DNA of 64,000 nt, from the NCBI RefSeq assembly GCF_000512565.2, contig NC_089308.1:1689001-1753000 (forward strand), given 5' to 3'. This DNA is from Kwoniella dejecticola CBS 10117 (Eukaryota; Basidiomycota; Tremellomycetes; Tremellales; Cryptococcaceae). Shown here one piece after another: positions 1 through 12,227 of the stretch (positions within the stretch are counted from its first letter, which is position 1; each line of letters begins with the position of its first letter). The notes beneath the pieces were generated by a model that had not been told where the DNA came from, ran no database searches, and saw only the letters and a list, made by a program, of their open reading frames with translations. A program made the translations under genes and the position numbers.

Positions 1-720
1 AACCCTCTGATCTTAGCAGGAGCTAATTCGGTCATATACATTCCGGTCATGAACTGGACTGATCCAACACCGAAACCCGAGAACAGCTTGGCACAGAGCC
101 AAGATCGCCAGTCCCTGCCGAAACTCTCGAGAGTGACAGCGATGAGGAGGGAAACCCACAAAGTGTAAAACGCGACTTTTCGTCCAAGTCGATCCGCGAC
201 ACTAGAGGAAAAGCACATGAAGATTGAATAACTCGCCGCTCTTATGACAAGGCGAAGACTTACAAGTGCTGCGTCAACATCCCAATACCTTGACCCGCAC
301 TCTGTATACCTCCCCAAGCTGCTAGGATGTCCGCATCGAGGATCAAAGCGCCCGTCTTGGGGTCATTCACTGTTCCGTAAGTCTGGATGAAGCCTTTGTT
401 GGCAATGATATTTGACGTCATGGAAATTTGGAAGCCACTACAGCCTTGCATCAGCAAAATACACTCAATCCTTGCAAATCGAGAAACACTTACTCGGCAG
501 CAGCAGAGAAGGACGCGAAAATACACATCAGAGCCGCTTTTCGGAAGACCACCCAAGTCTTCTTCCAGGGCAAGTCCTCGAAGGGCGATTTCATAATCAC
601 ATCTTCAACTTCTTTACTTTCCACATTGTATCCTTCGAGATGTTCGATCTTGGGTTTCTCGTCTACGGCAGGACCAATTTCGTCATCCACCGACAATCTA
701 GCAGGAGCGTTGGTAGACAT
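1..720 (-). CDS. MFS sugar transporter (maltose/hexose type), N-terminal part, cut by left edge
   Basis: This is the N-terminal part of a major facilitator superfamily sugar:proton symporter of the plasma membrane. The start ATG is at 720. About 75 acidic, hydrophilic cytosolic residues precede the first membrane segment. After an intron (donor GTAAGT, acceptor near 437) the frame reads DGFQISMTSNIIANKGF, the first-helix signature of fungal maltose/alpha-glucoside-type permeases. Further exons give GRKVAFYTLW and GFGVGSVQFMTGMY, which match the loop 2-3 and helix 4 region of the sugar porter family. Sequence continues in frame to base 1, so the larger part of the protein lies outside the window. 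Family assignment is firm; the sugar carried cannot be read from this piece. Confidence 0.85.
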
Positions 721-1331
721 TATGCTATCGTTGTGATGATCAGATGTGGGGTAAATAGGGATATCAATCTTGGAGACCCGTTGGTCCCCATTTATCTCGT
801 ACAGCTTATATGAGCTACGTCTGGGTCGAACAGATGTGGGCTAGCGGCAAATTGTTCAACCGTACACTGGCCGGCCCGTTTGTTATGAGTCACTTGGCAT
901 TAGCGTTTCGGACTCTTGGTGCTGCCGATTTCCGGCTAACTGATAACGAAGATAAATGGGAAAAAAACAGCAATTTATCATTAAACCGACCGATGATCGG
1001 GTCACATGATCATGCTTAACGCCACCCCTCGTATTCCGCCTTGGCGCCAGATGCAAAATGAGGGATATTACAGTGCCTGTACCTTCGACAGAGACTCTGT
1101 GCTGACGGTCGAAATCTAGTCCGACGAAAATGCCCAGAGTTCCAAGAAATAGGTAGACCTTGAATTCGGTAGAAGATTATGATCTTTGAATACATCATGA
1201 GAGCTGCGACCATTTATCTCCAGTATCTATCTCTGACAAGTGTCAGAGCGTACGGACTCCGATGATCCGGTAGAACAGGCACTTTGACTATTTACAAGAT
1301 GTTCCACAGTATACGGCGTTACTGACTCCCT
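721..1331. other. Intergenic, upstream of the sugar transporter
   Basis: This stretch separates the start of the minus-strand sugar transporter from the 3' end of the minus-strand PTR2 gene. Short open frames on both strands show no recognisable protein. It should hold the transporter promoter and the PTR2 3' UTR. I see no clear motif. Confidence 0.5.
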
Positions 1332-3725
1332 CTATACATGGTCTCCCCTCGTGACGTCTCGAAGTTGGCCAGAATTTTCATTCTTCTCACGGGTCGTCTG
1401 TAACTTTCCTGCCATTCGCTCGACATTTGCAAATTCCCTAATTGGTTCGTTGAGATGTCTGAATACAGTCGGACAAATGAAGACACAGACGAAATTGGCT
1501 ACGGCTAGAGCGACATATGGCCAAATCAAGTATGGATCCTTGATGACATCGCTGAGAGCGAGTCCGATTGCTGCGGATATAGCCTCTACAGAAAGTTCCT
1601 ATGAATTAGTCCCACCAATACTACTGAAGCAGGGTATTCACAACTTACGATTGAAAAGACTGATAGCCACGACTAGACCCTTCATTCTTGCTGGAGCTCG
1701 AGTGTAGGCAATCTCATCTGTGTTGAGGTGGAACGACAATCGGTCAGCGGCTATGAGGTCATCTGACGATTTGATGACTTACATGCAGTCACCGCAATAA
1801 AGATTTCTCCGATACCTGGCAAAGCACTCAAGGGAATCATCCAAGCAAGAGGTATGGGTGATACACCCGCTTCGCAATCTGTCGCATAATGACCACAGGG
1901 CGAAGTAGAATAGATCCTCCATTGGACAAGGGCGCCGATGATCATATTGATGGAAGCGAGGGCAAATCCTATACTGAGTCGAGTCATTGGCCTGATGGGT
2001 CGATTGATTTTTTCGAAGTATCGGTACATCAACCCAACGATGGGTGTGAATACGATAATGCAGAGTGGGTTGAAGTTACCGAATAGATCGTTAGGGATGT
2101 TGTTCAGTGTCATAGCTGCTGACTGTCGGCGGATGATTGTGGTGTATCTCAGCTCAACCCACGTGCTGGTGAAGAAGTAGAAAATGGGGGACACACCATG
2201 TCATTTTCCATGTTTCCTATTCCACCATCGGCAAGATAGTAAATAGGCAGTAACCAGAATACAGAACAAGCTTCGAGTGCTTGCCTGACTTCATCGACAA
2301 ACAGATCATCCCATACTATCTTCTTGTCCAGTGTGCCAACCTTCGCAAGGATATGGGATGGTTTGATAGATTCCCAAGTGTGATCTCCGCCTTTCAAGCC
2401 TTTAAAGAACCCGTTCGTTCGATAGAACTGCTTGATTACTCTAAGCGTCTCCAGCAGTACTGAACCCTGTGGTGGGGCAAAGTACAGTCTCTTGTAAATG
2501 AGAAGCATGACGAGGGGAACAAGAACATAGATGCCGGCAGGTAGGAGGTATGCGAGCCAGAATCCGACTAATCGTTGAACGTATGATTCCACAATCATCC
2601 AGAATGAGCCTGAACGTACACCATCACAATTTTTATCAGCCACAGCTGGCCATCAAAACGACAATCGCGATTGCAGGAAATGCGACTTACCGATATTGAT
2701 ACACCAGTAGAAGATCAGCATGTATCGCTGGACTGTGACTTGCGGATCGACAATTACCCTCTCTCCAGATTTGGTTGTTTTGATGACCGGTCTCTTGACA
2801 GGCGACTGATCACACATGAGAGGGGCCAAGGAAGGCTTGATGAATCCAGCGGCGAATGCCAGGATGATCACAGAGATGATAAAAGGTGGGAAAGCATGTC
2901 CGCTTGCGATGACCGACGGGATCGCAGGTACCACAAGGATGACATGTGCAACGGCACCGATGGCGACACCGACACAAATTGTCTTCCATCCTGCAAGTGG
3001 CAAAGACGGTGAGTCATCTGTACTTCTGCTCTCTAAGTGCCGGCAATTCGGATGGGAAGAAAGACCTGTCTGACTCACTTCCCCATTTAGTATCCGCTAT
3101 AATACCACCCAGGATCGGTATCACATAACTCAAGAAAGTGAACGTCGAAGTCACCGCCGAAGCAGCCACCGAGCCCATTCCTAATGCTCCGGCAGTCTGG
3201 TTCTTACCAGCAGCGCCTTTGGCGACTGCTCCAGCACCATTCCCGCCTTTAGGCAAAGCTCCACGAACAAAGTTCGCAAAAGGCTTCTTGGAGCCGTAGT
3301 ATGAGGCTCGTTCCGCGATTTCCACTAGGCAAAGGGCAATCGCCGGCCAGTGTATGGTGGCCGGAACCCTAATCATACCATTCGATCAATTAGATCAGGT
3401 CAGACATTGACAGATATCAAACAAAATCGGCCCGTGTCTGCGAGCAGACAGGACGAACTCACTTTCTGAGTTTCTCATATTCTTCCTCGGTAGGTTCGAT
3501 CTCATCATCATCATTCTCGGATCCGACACCAGAAGTCACGTTGGGAGTATGATCATCATCTGACGCGTAGACGTTCTTCTCCTTGTCTGACCCGCCCCCC
3601 AGGTAAGCTGGTGGCGGAGCAGGCGCAGCAATCAAGTCCAAAGTAGGGGCTACTTGACCTAGCAAAATTTTCGACTTAGCCTAAAACAGCTCCTCTGGAA
3701 GCAAAATAGGAGGAAGCTCACTCAT
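1332..3725 (-). CDS. PTR2: PTR2-family proton/oligopeptide symporter
   Basis: This is a di/tripeptide:proton symporter of the POT/PTR family in the plasma membrane. In order it shows an acidic N-terminal tail (EIEPTEEEYEKLRK), the helix 1 ExxER motif (VEIAERASYYG), the family signature PILGGIIADTKWG, further membrane segments, a long central loop, then PLCIIVFTPIVGLMYRYFEK and the closing helices before the TAG stop at 1332. There are at least six exons with 45-80 base introns. The start ATG at 3723-3725 sits in a good context and is followed after one more base by an intron (3659-3721), so exon 1 is only four bases; the next exon begins at 3658 and reads on as MSQVAPTLDLIAAP. Other splice choices here run into stops. 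Two GATAAG cores upstream would fit nitrogen control, which is inference. Confidence 0.88.
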
Positions 3726-4425
3726 GGTGCAAGGCTCTCTTCCGCTAGTGAGGCTGCTTGGAATGATTGACAGCCATGATCAGCATCCATTTATATCGCT
3801 GATGGGCAGTCAGAAGATCAGTTTTCTCACTCCGAAGAATGCAGCATTGCCAACGTTTTTAAGACTACGCTTGATGTCAGATCACGCTATCGAAGTTTAA
3901 AGTGATATAAGCTTATTGCGAGACGGGACCATGTGGAGCCTTTCGGTCAGCTTGTCAGTGTATTTGTCTCTTCTCGTCTGAGCCTGTGTAGCAAGGGGTA
4001 TTCACACGTCAAAGGGTTGATGCCTTGCTCCGCTGGCAGCGGAACGCTGTCTCGCGAGCAACGGTATTCGGTCCATAAGTCAGATAAGGCACCGCGAGCG
4101 CCCTCGAACAAAGCCAGCTAGCTACATGCTGGAAGCCCGTCACCATCGAATAATTTTCGTCACGATAGGCGAGGATTACGAGCGATCACGTCTTATCTCG
4201 AGCATGGTGGCGTTAACCGAGATCTTTGGATCACATGGTGGTGCCGCACTGTTATCGTCCCTGGATTAAGGTGTTCTCTCATCATGCTGTCGCATAACCG
4301 AGGCAGAAGTCGTGAGAAACGGCTTATGGACATGTTCGTTGCATGCGTTGCATGTAATTGTTAATGATATATGATACATGATGATGAGATATAGGTTACC
4401 GCATTCGAATCAATCGTGTTGTTGA
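3726..4425. promoter_or_regulatory. Upstream region of the PTR2 gene with two GATA-type cores
   Basis: This 700-base gap lies between the PTR2 start and the 3' end of the next minus-strand gene. It holds GATAAG at 4083-4088 on the plus strand and its reverse complement CTTATC at 4192-4197, about 360 and 470 bp from the PTR2 start. GATA factors control nitrogen-source genes such as peptide transporters in fungi. Six-base cores occur by chance, so this is only suggestive. The far end (4360-4400) is AT-rich. No gene was seen. Confidence 0.35.
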
Positions 4426-5828
4426 TTATCTTCTTCCCTGATAGCTAATAGTCGCCGAAATATTTTCGTAACGCACAGCTCGAGCAGCCTCATCTTCCTC
4501 ATCGTCCGAGTTGTAACCTCTTATCTTCTCAATATCATTCGCTCTCATCTGCCTCATCTCCTCAGTCCATCCATCCAGAAAGACTACCCTGTGCCTGTCA
4601 ACCGCTTCCCAGCTCTCGTTGGGTTCGAGGGCTTGTGGGTACCACCCGCGCATGATCACGCCCGGTCGACCACCGTCACTCCATATCGAGGGGACATCGT
4701 AGTAATTGTACATGTCCAGCATCGCATCCATGTGTTCTTCGATCTCTTCGATATCGGCAACGCAGAGGAAATGATATCGCAATGCAGGGTGGATGTTCGT
4801 ACGGTAAAGCTGGCTGATGAGGAGCGTGAATCGATCAGAGTATGCCGCTGGGGGCGTTACGCCCGGAAGTAAGGGGGCTCGGATGTTGGTCTATCAAGAA
4901 AGGTGAAACCATTAGCATCCGCATCAGCATGATGGACGAACAACATCATTGAACTCTCGATGGGAATCCGAGTAGAAGAGCTGAACGGATGGGTGTCCTG
5001 GAAAAGGTTCACTCACCTTGACAAACTCGAATTTCAATCCCGGATTCTTTTCCTTGAGTTCCGTGATATTGGTTCTGCGAGTCATTACAAATTTCTCTCC
5101 CGGTCTACCTCCTTGCTTATCCATAAAGCACCTCGTTCTCATCAAGACAGGAGTCAACGAGGCGAAATACCACCATCCCCTAGAATTGAGCTCGGTCCAG
5201 CTTTGTTCGGGAGCCGTAGTAGAGAGATAATAAGGATTGTTGAGGGCATTGTGAGGGGTTGACTGTAAGTCTGATGGAAGGACGAAGACACTATAGCGGA
5301 GCATGAAGCGTCAGCATTAGAATTTCATACCTCACATCCTTGATGAAGGATGATTCAAAGGATGAAGACATTTGATGGGGCTGCGAGTACGTATGAGCTC
5401 ACCCTCGTCCTTCCCTCATCTCCTCAGCCAGATAGCTCCTTCCAGCTTCTACTTGCACTTCATCTCCTCGAAGATACGGCGCCAATGCTCGTCCCAACGT
5501 TCGCAGGTATACTTTGACATCGGGCTTGCTGTATTCATCCGTGACATCTCGTCAGCTTCGACTTCGGCGGTGAAGAGCGGGAATGATTGCTATATGTATC
5601 AATATAGACTCACTCATCATAGTCAGTTCCGGGACTGAGGTCGATCAACCAGTCTTTCGGGTTGAGGGGTATGCTATGATTGCTGGATGATTATTAATAT
5701 CAGTATAATCTTCTGTGTCTGGGGTATGAAAGTGATACTCACGGCACAGGTCTCGATCTGTGATCTGTCCCAGCATTGACGTGTGCTCGAGCCTGGCGGA
5801 GGGTTTCCAAGTAAGTCCACAGTCTCAT
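4426..5828 (-). CDS. Uncharacterised fungal protein, five exons
   Basis: I do not recognise this family. The model starts at ATG 5828 (MRLWTYLETLRQARAHVNAG) and joins exons with GTGAGT/GTGAGC donors in consistent phase to the TAA stop at 4426. It contains VYLRTLGRALAPYLRGDEVQ, PYYLSTTAPEQSWTELNSRG, GWWYFASLTPVLMRTRCFMD and, near the end, VADIEEIEEHMDAMLDMYNY, then an acidic run (YNSDDEEDEAARA). There is no clear signal peptide or membrane segment from the chosen start. An upstream open frame (near 5900) encodes a hydrophobic stretch that could be a signal sequence on an alternative first exon, but it is in another frame. Length is about 300 residues. The aromatic-rich, well-spliced reading supports a true gene, but no function is proposed. 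Confidence 0.7.
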
Positions 5829-6170
5829 GTTGGCGTCTCAGAGTGATTATGAGAATGATCAGTAAGTGAGGAAGTGAGGATGAAGTGGATTTCATGATGA
5901 TGAGTCGAGAAGAGAAGCATGTTATTGTTTGATTGTATGATTGTATGTTGATGTTGATTGATTGTGCGTTGTTGACGGTGGGGATGATGGTGACGATGAT
6001 GCTGATGAGTGGGGGAGGGTATTTGCATGGCGACCAAGCGTAAACGATGTTCATTCATCCATCACTAGCTCAGGGCGATTCGGTCATAATCATGGTCCTC
6101 CTTCAGCAGATCTATCCTCGGACGTAAAATGAATGATAGACCGTGCATACAGCATGAGCTATCCCGACTG
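5829..6170. repeat. Intergenic with GAT/ATG-rich simple sequence
   Basis: This lies between two minus-strand genes. From about 5886 to 6012 the plus strand is rich in imperfect GAT, GTT and ATG triplets, giving His-rich open frames on the minus strand that look like low-complexity artefacts. It probably contains the promoter of the downstream minus-strand gene. Confidence 0.45.
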
Positions 6171-7569
6171 CTACTGCTGCTCCCCGCTCATCTGCAACAG
6201 CTTGTTCCAGAGTTTGATCCTATTCTGTCCATCTGAAGGCCAAGCGCCTGGGCTCTTGGAATGCAATCGATGATCCCACAGTTTCCCTTCTCCCAATTGC
6301 TCCTTTGCGTCCGGATGCGCAAGGATCTGATGTCGATCAGAGGAAACCAAGATCAGCGAATACAACAAGGATGTCATTTATAGGCAGGTCAAGGTGAGAG
6401 TAATCAGAATAACTCACATATACTGGTACATTCGCATATTCGTCCGGAGTACTACCCATCACCATCAGTCCTAAGCCCGCGATGTAACTGAGCGGGAACG
6501 GGAAGTTATGTATATTGAACAACTCCGTCTTCACCAGACCCGGATGAAGGTGATAGAAAGTATATTGTGGGAAACGAGTATTGAATTGCTATTTTCGCCT
6601 CAACTCAATCAGCTTCTAGAAAATCGGACCGAGTGTCATTGTTTATGGTCATAATCGCCCGGTACGCTCAGAGAGGACTTGGAACCGGCAGACAGGGTGT
6701 TCATGTGCTTACCAGGACCACACTGTCTAAGACAGTACTATCCCTCTTGGACTGATCAATAGTCAACAAGGCTTTCGATCTACCTTTCGCAGCTACGTTC
6801 TTCAGACTCAGATCATCCAGATCCAGAGGATAAGATAGACCGGTATTAGCGATGAACATGACTTTTGCGCCTGGACTCAGTAAATTGTCTTGTAGGATGA
6901 GGAAGGTGAAGAGGAATCGTGAAAGAGCTTGGATAGTGAATTCTTTGCCTTCGCTATGTGATCATATCAATAATCAGCCAATGTAAGTCACCGACAGTCC
7001 ACCAAACGAAGAATGCACTCAAAGAGCACTCACCCATCTTCGTTCAGGTTTATGGTTCCAGTTGGTGGACCGTTTTGGCACATGACCTATCAAAGCAGCG
7101 CAGAGTGGGCCAACAAATCGACTACAACTATGATTCCGACAGTGCTGAAGGACTCACCACGTAGTCCACCTTATCGGTCCCAAGGGATGTCTTCAAATCA
7201 TTGAATGCAGTCTTGATACCATTGACATATCTAATTCCATATCGTTGTTCAGCCCCAGAGTCTGATCTGACAAACACGATCGTGCGAGTGTCTCTCGGTC
7301 TCTTCGAAGAGAGGTGAGAGGGAGACTCACGATATGTCTCCTTTGACAAATCTGCCCTCAAACTCGTCTTGAGACAATTGTCGCAGCTTATCGATAACTT
7401 CTGACGCCCGCTTCTCGTCTCTTCCAAGTATGACTATTCTCGAACATCCTACCGAGGCGAGCTTCCGGGCTACAGCCGCTCCGATACCTGTGGTTCCACC
7501 GACTACTATGGCTGTTGAACCTGGTCCGAGCTTGAGGTCTTGCAGATCGGCTTTGGGGTTGGCTACCAT
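6171..7569 (-). CDS. Short-chain dehydrogenase/reductase-like protein, atypical active site
   Basis: This is a Rossmann-fold NAD(P)-binding protein of the SDR superfamily. The start ATG is at 7569 and the TAG stop at 6171, with several 50-100 base introns. The N-terminus has the nucleotide-binding loop VVGGTTGIGAAVARKLA, a variant of TGxxxGIG, followed by RIVILGRDEKRA. The middle reads DYVVMCQNGPPTGTINLNED, then a Ser/Thr strand (KVMFIANTGLSYP) and later FYHLHPGLVKTELFN, the usual PG..T segment after the active site. I do not find the classical YxxxK pair where it should be; that region reads AAKGRSKALLTIDQ. Relatives with such changes are common in fungi and are mostly uncharacterised. The substrate is unknown. 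Confidence 0.75.
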
Positions 7570-8151
7570 CGTTGGAAGTAGCTATGGAAGGGATACTTCT
7601 GGACTAAGTTCAAGTTGTTGACGCGTATGTTTCGCCTGTGAAAGAGCTATTGCTATTTTTTGTCTACATATTTATATAACAGCGTCTACATCGTCCTAGA
7701 TTGACATTGGTATTGAAGAGGTGCCCAGTAGGCTTGGTGTTCAGAAATAGACAAGGGCAGTCGGTCAATGATGACCGTCATGGGAAACCTACAACCACCA
7801 CTGGAATCGATTACGATTACGGCATGGCGATCGAACGGGAAAAGTAAGGAAGACACGGCATACGGCCAAGTTGAATGGGGCTGAGCAGGGAGATCGCAGT
7901 GCCCGACACGGGTCCTACTATTGGTGCATTCTATCAGGATCCAGCTACGCCAATCTAGCTGGGCTCGAGTGGACAAACCCAGATAGAGGACGTTGGATGG
8001 GTGAAAACGTTCACGTATGGTGGAGGTGGGAACGGGCAACCATGACGTCGACGATGCCAGCGATGACAATTAAGATCCTGCCGCTTCTTGCACTTGACAT
8101 CCTCTTACGCATTTGATCGAACTAGCAAGCATTGGTCCAATGTAGCTTTCC
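7570..8151. promoter_or_regulatory. Divergent promoter region, SDR-like gene / SPATA20-like gene
   Basis: This 582-base gap separates two genes transcribed away from each other. A TATA-like tract (TTTATATAA near 7670) lies about 100 bp upstream of the SDR start on the minus side. Open frames here do not resemble proteins. Confidence 0.4.
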
Positions 8152-11100
8152 ATGAGCCTCTTCTTCACCCGCAGCAACAGAGCCTTGCAAGCTATCAAAC
8201 CCATATACAAAGCCGGCACACAGAAAATGTCCTCTTCATCCTCCACATCAAAATTGACCAATGTTCTGGGGAAAAGTAAATCGCCGTATTTACTACAACA
8301 CAAAGATAATCCAGTAGCAGTGAGTGCCTTCACCTTTCCGACTGTACCTCATGAATCAATGAGCAACCCATAGATTACATCGCTGACATCTTATCTTGTC
8401 TGGTGTGTAATCCAGTGGCAAGAATTCACACCCTCTACAATCAAGCTCGCTCAGGAATTAGACAAACCCATATTCCTTTCGTCGGGATACTCGGCATGTC
8501 ATTGGTGTCATGTCTTGGCGCACGAGTCGTTCGAGGATGAAGATGTAGCGGAGGTGATGAACAAGTATTTCATCAATATCAAGGTGGACAGAGAAGAGAG
8601 GCCGGATGTAGATAGGGTGTATATGACATATTTGCAGGTGAGCCAGATCGAACCGCTCAATCACGATCAACACCTGTCCTATTTTTTCCATTGAAACTGA
8701 AAGATCGGTCTCGAGCATGCCAATGAAACCCAGCAAGATGAGATCAGCTGATAGGATGGGTTGAACGACAGGCGACATCAGGAGGAGGTGGATGGCCTAT
8801 GTCAATATGTGGGTAATCTCATTCGAATTTCAGCTAGTGCTAGATGAGAGGATGGCGAGTAGGAATACAGAGCGCTAAAGCGCTGCTGTACAGTCATGAC
8901 TCCCACTCTGGAACCGTTCTTCGCTGGTGAGTGATCTCAACGACGCTGCATACTGGCTAATGACGGACAATGATTGTTAATCTTTTAATCTGTATGTGCA
9001 GGAACCTATTTTCCCAAAGCGCGGTTCAAGTCGCTTCTAATTAGAATAGCAGAACTATGGGAGGACGATAAAGAGCAATGTCTGGCTATGGGGAAAGGTG
9101 CGATCGAATCACTGAAGGATATGAGTGGGAGTGGGAGTGTGAGTAATCTCAAGGCGCAGCATATTTACCAATAATAATGATCTGTCATGTACAAAGCTTA
9201 CACATTGTACAGTCCGCTAGACTGCCCGGAACATTAGATGAGATCCTAGCCACCTCCCCATCCAGCAAGATATACGCTCAGCTGGTCCAGATGCACGACG
9301 CGCGATACGGGGGATTCGCCCAAGGCGGAAGTCGGTCGGGAGGTCCGAAATTCCCAAGTTGCTCAATGACCCTCGAACCGCTAGCTCGACTGGCTTCCTA
9401 CCCACTTTCAGAGCAGATAGATCGGGAGAAAGCCCGGGAGATGGGCGTAAAGATGATCAGGGGGATATGGAAAGGTGGGATCCATGATTGGGTAGGAGGC
9501 GGGGTTGCTAGGTATAGTGTCGATGCGAAATGGATCGTGCCTCACTTTGAGAAGATGCTGTGAGTGTCCCTTCTTCCTCTCCTCCACCTCTGCATATCAA
9601 CCGGGTCACCAAAGGTTTTCCGATCACCCGTTCACGTTGCTCCCAAGCGACGAACCTGAAGGTGCTGGTGCTGAAATGCACTGTCCTCGACAGATACGAC
9701 CAAGCCCAGCTGGTCACTGGCTCACTCGCTTTCGCATTGATCTCCAATCCCGACGAAGCGGAAGATGAAGCCCATCGAAAGATCCTCGAGGAAGACAGGA
9801 AATTGTGTTTCGATCTGGCAGCTGATATATTGGAATATACGCTGAGAGACCTCAAATCGCCAGAAGGTGGATTCTGGTCTGCTGAAGATGCCGATTCGGC
9901 TCCGGCCAAAGGGGCAAAGAAGTCCGGTAGGCTTTTGCTCTCTAAAAATAAATAGTCGTAAACAAGCTGATCCTAGATCTATTTTATTGCTATTTTTTCT
10001 TGCGCTTGACAGAAGGAGCGTTTTATATATGGGGTGCCCAAGAGATAGATGAGGTATTGAGGGATGATGCTGAGCTGGTAAGGGACTTCTTTGGTGTGGA
10101 GAAAGAAGGGAATGTGGAGTTGCAACATGATATGCATGGAGAAATGCGAGGCAAGGTGAGTCCTGCTTTAACATCACCCGGATGTGTGAATGGGCTAACA
10201 TGTTCTGAGTTGACGTAGAACATACTGCATCAAGCTAAAGAATACGCCGTGGTCGCCAGTAAACACAACAAGTCGGAAGAGGAACTGACAAGCGTCGTCC
10301 AAGATGCGCTGAACAAGCTCAAAAAGCGTAGGGATACGAGGGAGAGACCTGGGCTTGATGACAAAGTAAGTAAGCTGTCCTACACACGAGCGTTAGGAGA
10401 CTTCGCTGATATAGAATAGATCCTCACATCTTGGAACGGTCTTATGGTGGGTCATCAAGGTTACCATACATCCTGACCTGAGCTGAGGGCACAAATAGCT
10501 TTCCGCATTATCCCAAGCAGCTTCATCTCTACCTGATGAGTATCCTATCCAATCACAATGCCTCACTGCTGCTGAGGAGGTCGCATCGTTCATCAAGGGT
10601 CGAATGTGGGATGCGGATAAGAGGGAGCTGGCGAGAAGTTGGAGAGAGGGTAAAGGTCCTATTGGTCAGACGGACGATTATGCCTTCTTGATCAGAGGTG
10701 AGTTGGTGTGGTCCACCAATGGAACGGCGTCTCGTTGACTGCCTGATCTCCGACCCATCTATGCAACAGGCTTGTTGGATTTGTACGAAGCATCCGGGAG
10801 AGGAGAACACGCTTTATGGGCTGTTGAACTTCAAAAACGGCAAGACGAGCTATTCTGGGATAATGCTGGAGGAGGGTATTTCGCTAGTGCGCCCGATGAG
10901 CATGTGTTGGTGCGGATGAAGGATGCGCAGGTGAGTTTCGACACTGCTGCAGATACTTGAGGGACATTCAATAATGAGCACGACGCTTCGCAGGACGCTG
11001 CTGAACCCTCTGCGACTTCTGTAACCTTGCATAACCTCTCTCGCCTATCTCTGATCCATAGTGACGAGTACGAAAACTATGAGAACAGGGCTGAGTTGAC

Positions 11101-11531
11101 GTATTTGTCCATCGGCCAAGAGTTGAAGCAGATGCCAAGGACATTCGGGTATAGTGCATGCGGATTGATGGATCTGGAAAAGGGATATAGAGAGGTACGC
11201 TATTCGAGGTTGTTATACTGCAATAATTTACTGAAGTCAACTCACGGTCACTCTGCAGGTCATCCTCATCGGTTCCTCCTCTGATCCCATGACAGCCGAT
11301 CTATTACGGCTTATCCGCTCCATGTATGCGCCTAATCAAGTTTTGATCCATATGGACCCGTCAAATCCTCCCACTGGCTTGGCGAAGATCAATGCCGTAG
11401 TGAAGTCCTTGATAGCAAGCATTGAGGCAGGTAAAGAAGAAGGTGTGAGTCTGAGGATATGCGAGAATGGGACTTGTGGAATACCGGTCAGGAACATTGT
11501 GGAAGCCAAGAAGCTACTAGGCGTTTCGTAG
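8152..11531 (+). CDS. SPATA20/YyaL-like protein (thioredoxin-like DUF255 plus six-hairpin domain)
   Basis: This belongs to the DUF255 family found from bacteria (YyaL) to animals (SPATA20). Exon 1 (8152-8319) and exon 2 (from 8416) join to give the hallmark SPYLLQHKDNPVAWQEF, followed by SSGYSACHWCHVLAHESFED with a CxxC thioredoxin-like motif, KVDREERPDVDRVYM and later PTLEPFFAGTYFPKARFKSL. Beyond residue 200 or so the exons match the alpha/alpha six-hairpin domain (SRSGGPKFPS, GGIHDWVGGGVARYSVD, VPHFEKML). The gene ends in LLGVS at 11531 after about a dozen exons. The first 25 residues (MSLFFTRSNRALQAIKPIYK) are basic and amphipathic, so mitochondrial import is possible, with a second ATG 25 codons in. 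The biochemical role of the family is not settled. Confidence 0.9.
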
Positions 11532-12227
11532 GTTGATCAGCGCGGCCGAGCAGATGGCGTCTGCATCTGGTAGAGATCCCTCTAGTGGGCTGTGTCTGAT
11601 CGGTACGAATCGGTATGTATCTGGTGACAATTGCGATTTGCGATTCATGGCTAAATTGCTACTATACTTGAATGAAAATGCATGCCGCATTCCGTGTTTG
11701 TGGTACTCCGAAAATAGCACGAGGGATGTTCGGCTGAATGCGGATTATTGCATAACGAATTACCTAAATCAGCAGCATTTCTCCGGCGGTAACGAGAAAT
11801 TACCATAAGCCATGAAGAAAACAAGCTTAAGCCACGGAGGAAAAGGCGGCCGAACAGCAAGAAAAGGGGGAAGAGCCAGGAGATACCAGCAGACGAGGTT
11901 GAGCTGAAATAGAGGGATGAGAGGAGGAAGGGAAGAATAAACGTGTCTTAAGGAACGATGAAATTACCTCACTCGGAACATTCCTCATTCCTCATTTCCC
12001 ACCGTACAACCATACAACCATACAACGTCATCCTAGTCCTCTTAGTACGCATCTGCGTGGGAACTCAAGCATCCGTGTCCTCCCGCATACCGCATATAAG
12101 ACTATATATACATATACATATCATCCCATACTCCCTCTTCCTCTCTCTCTCCCTCTTCTTCAAGATATCATACATCGACAACGACAACACACCCGAAAAG
12201 AAACCAAGTCGATCGACATTTTTCAAC
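11532..12227. promoter_or_regulatory. Promoter and 5' leader of the phosphoketolase gene
   Basis: This 696-base region precedes the phosphoketolase start. A TATATATA tract at 12103-12110 lies about 118 bp upstream of the ATG, with a second CATATAAG just before it. A long pyrimidine run (about 12129-12162, CTCC/TCTC rich) follows, a feature of strongly expressed fungal genes. No gene was seen in the proximal half; open frames around 11533-11860 look non-coding. Confidence 0.5.

Noticed and set aside
5825..6058. His/Gln-rich minus-strand frame
   Set aside because: It is the translation of GAT/GTT simple sequence upstream of a gene, not a plausible protein.
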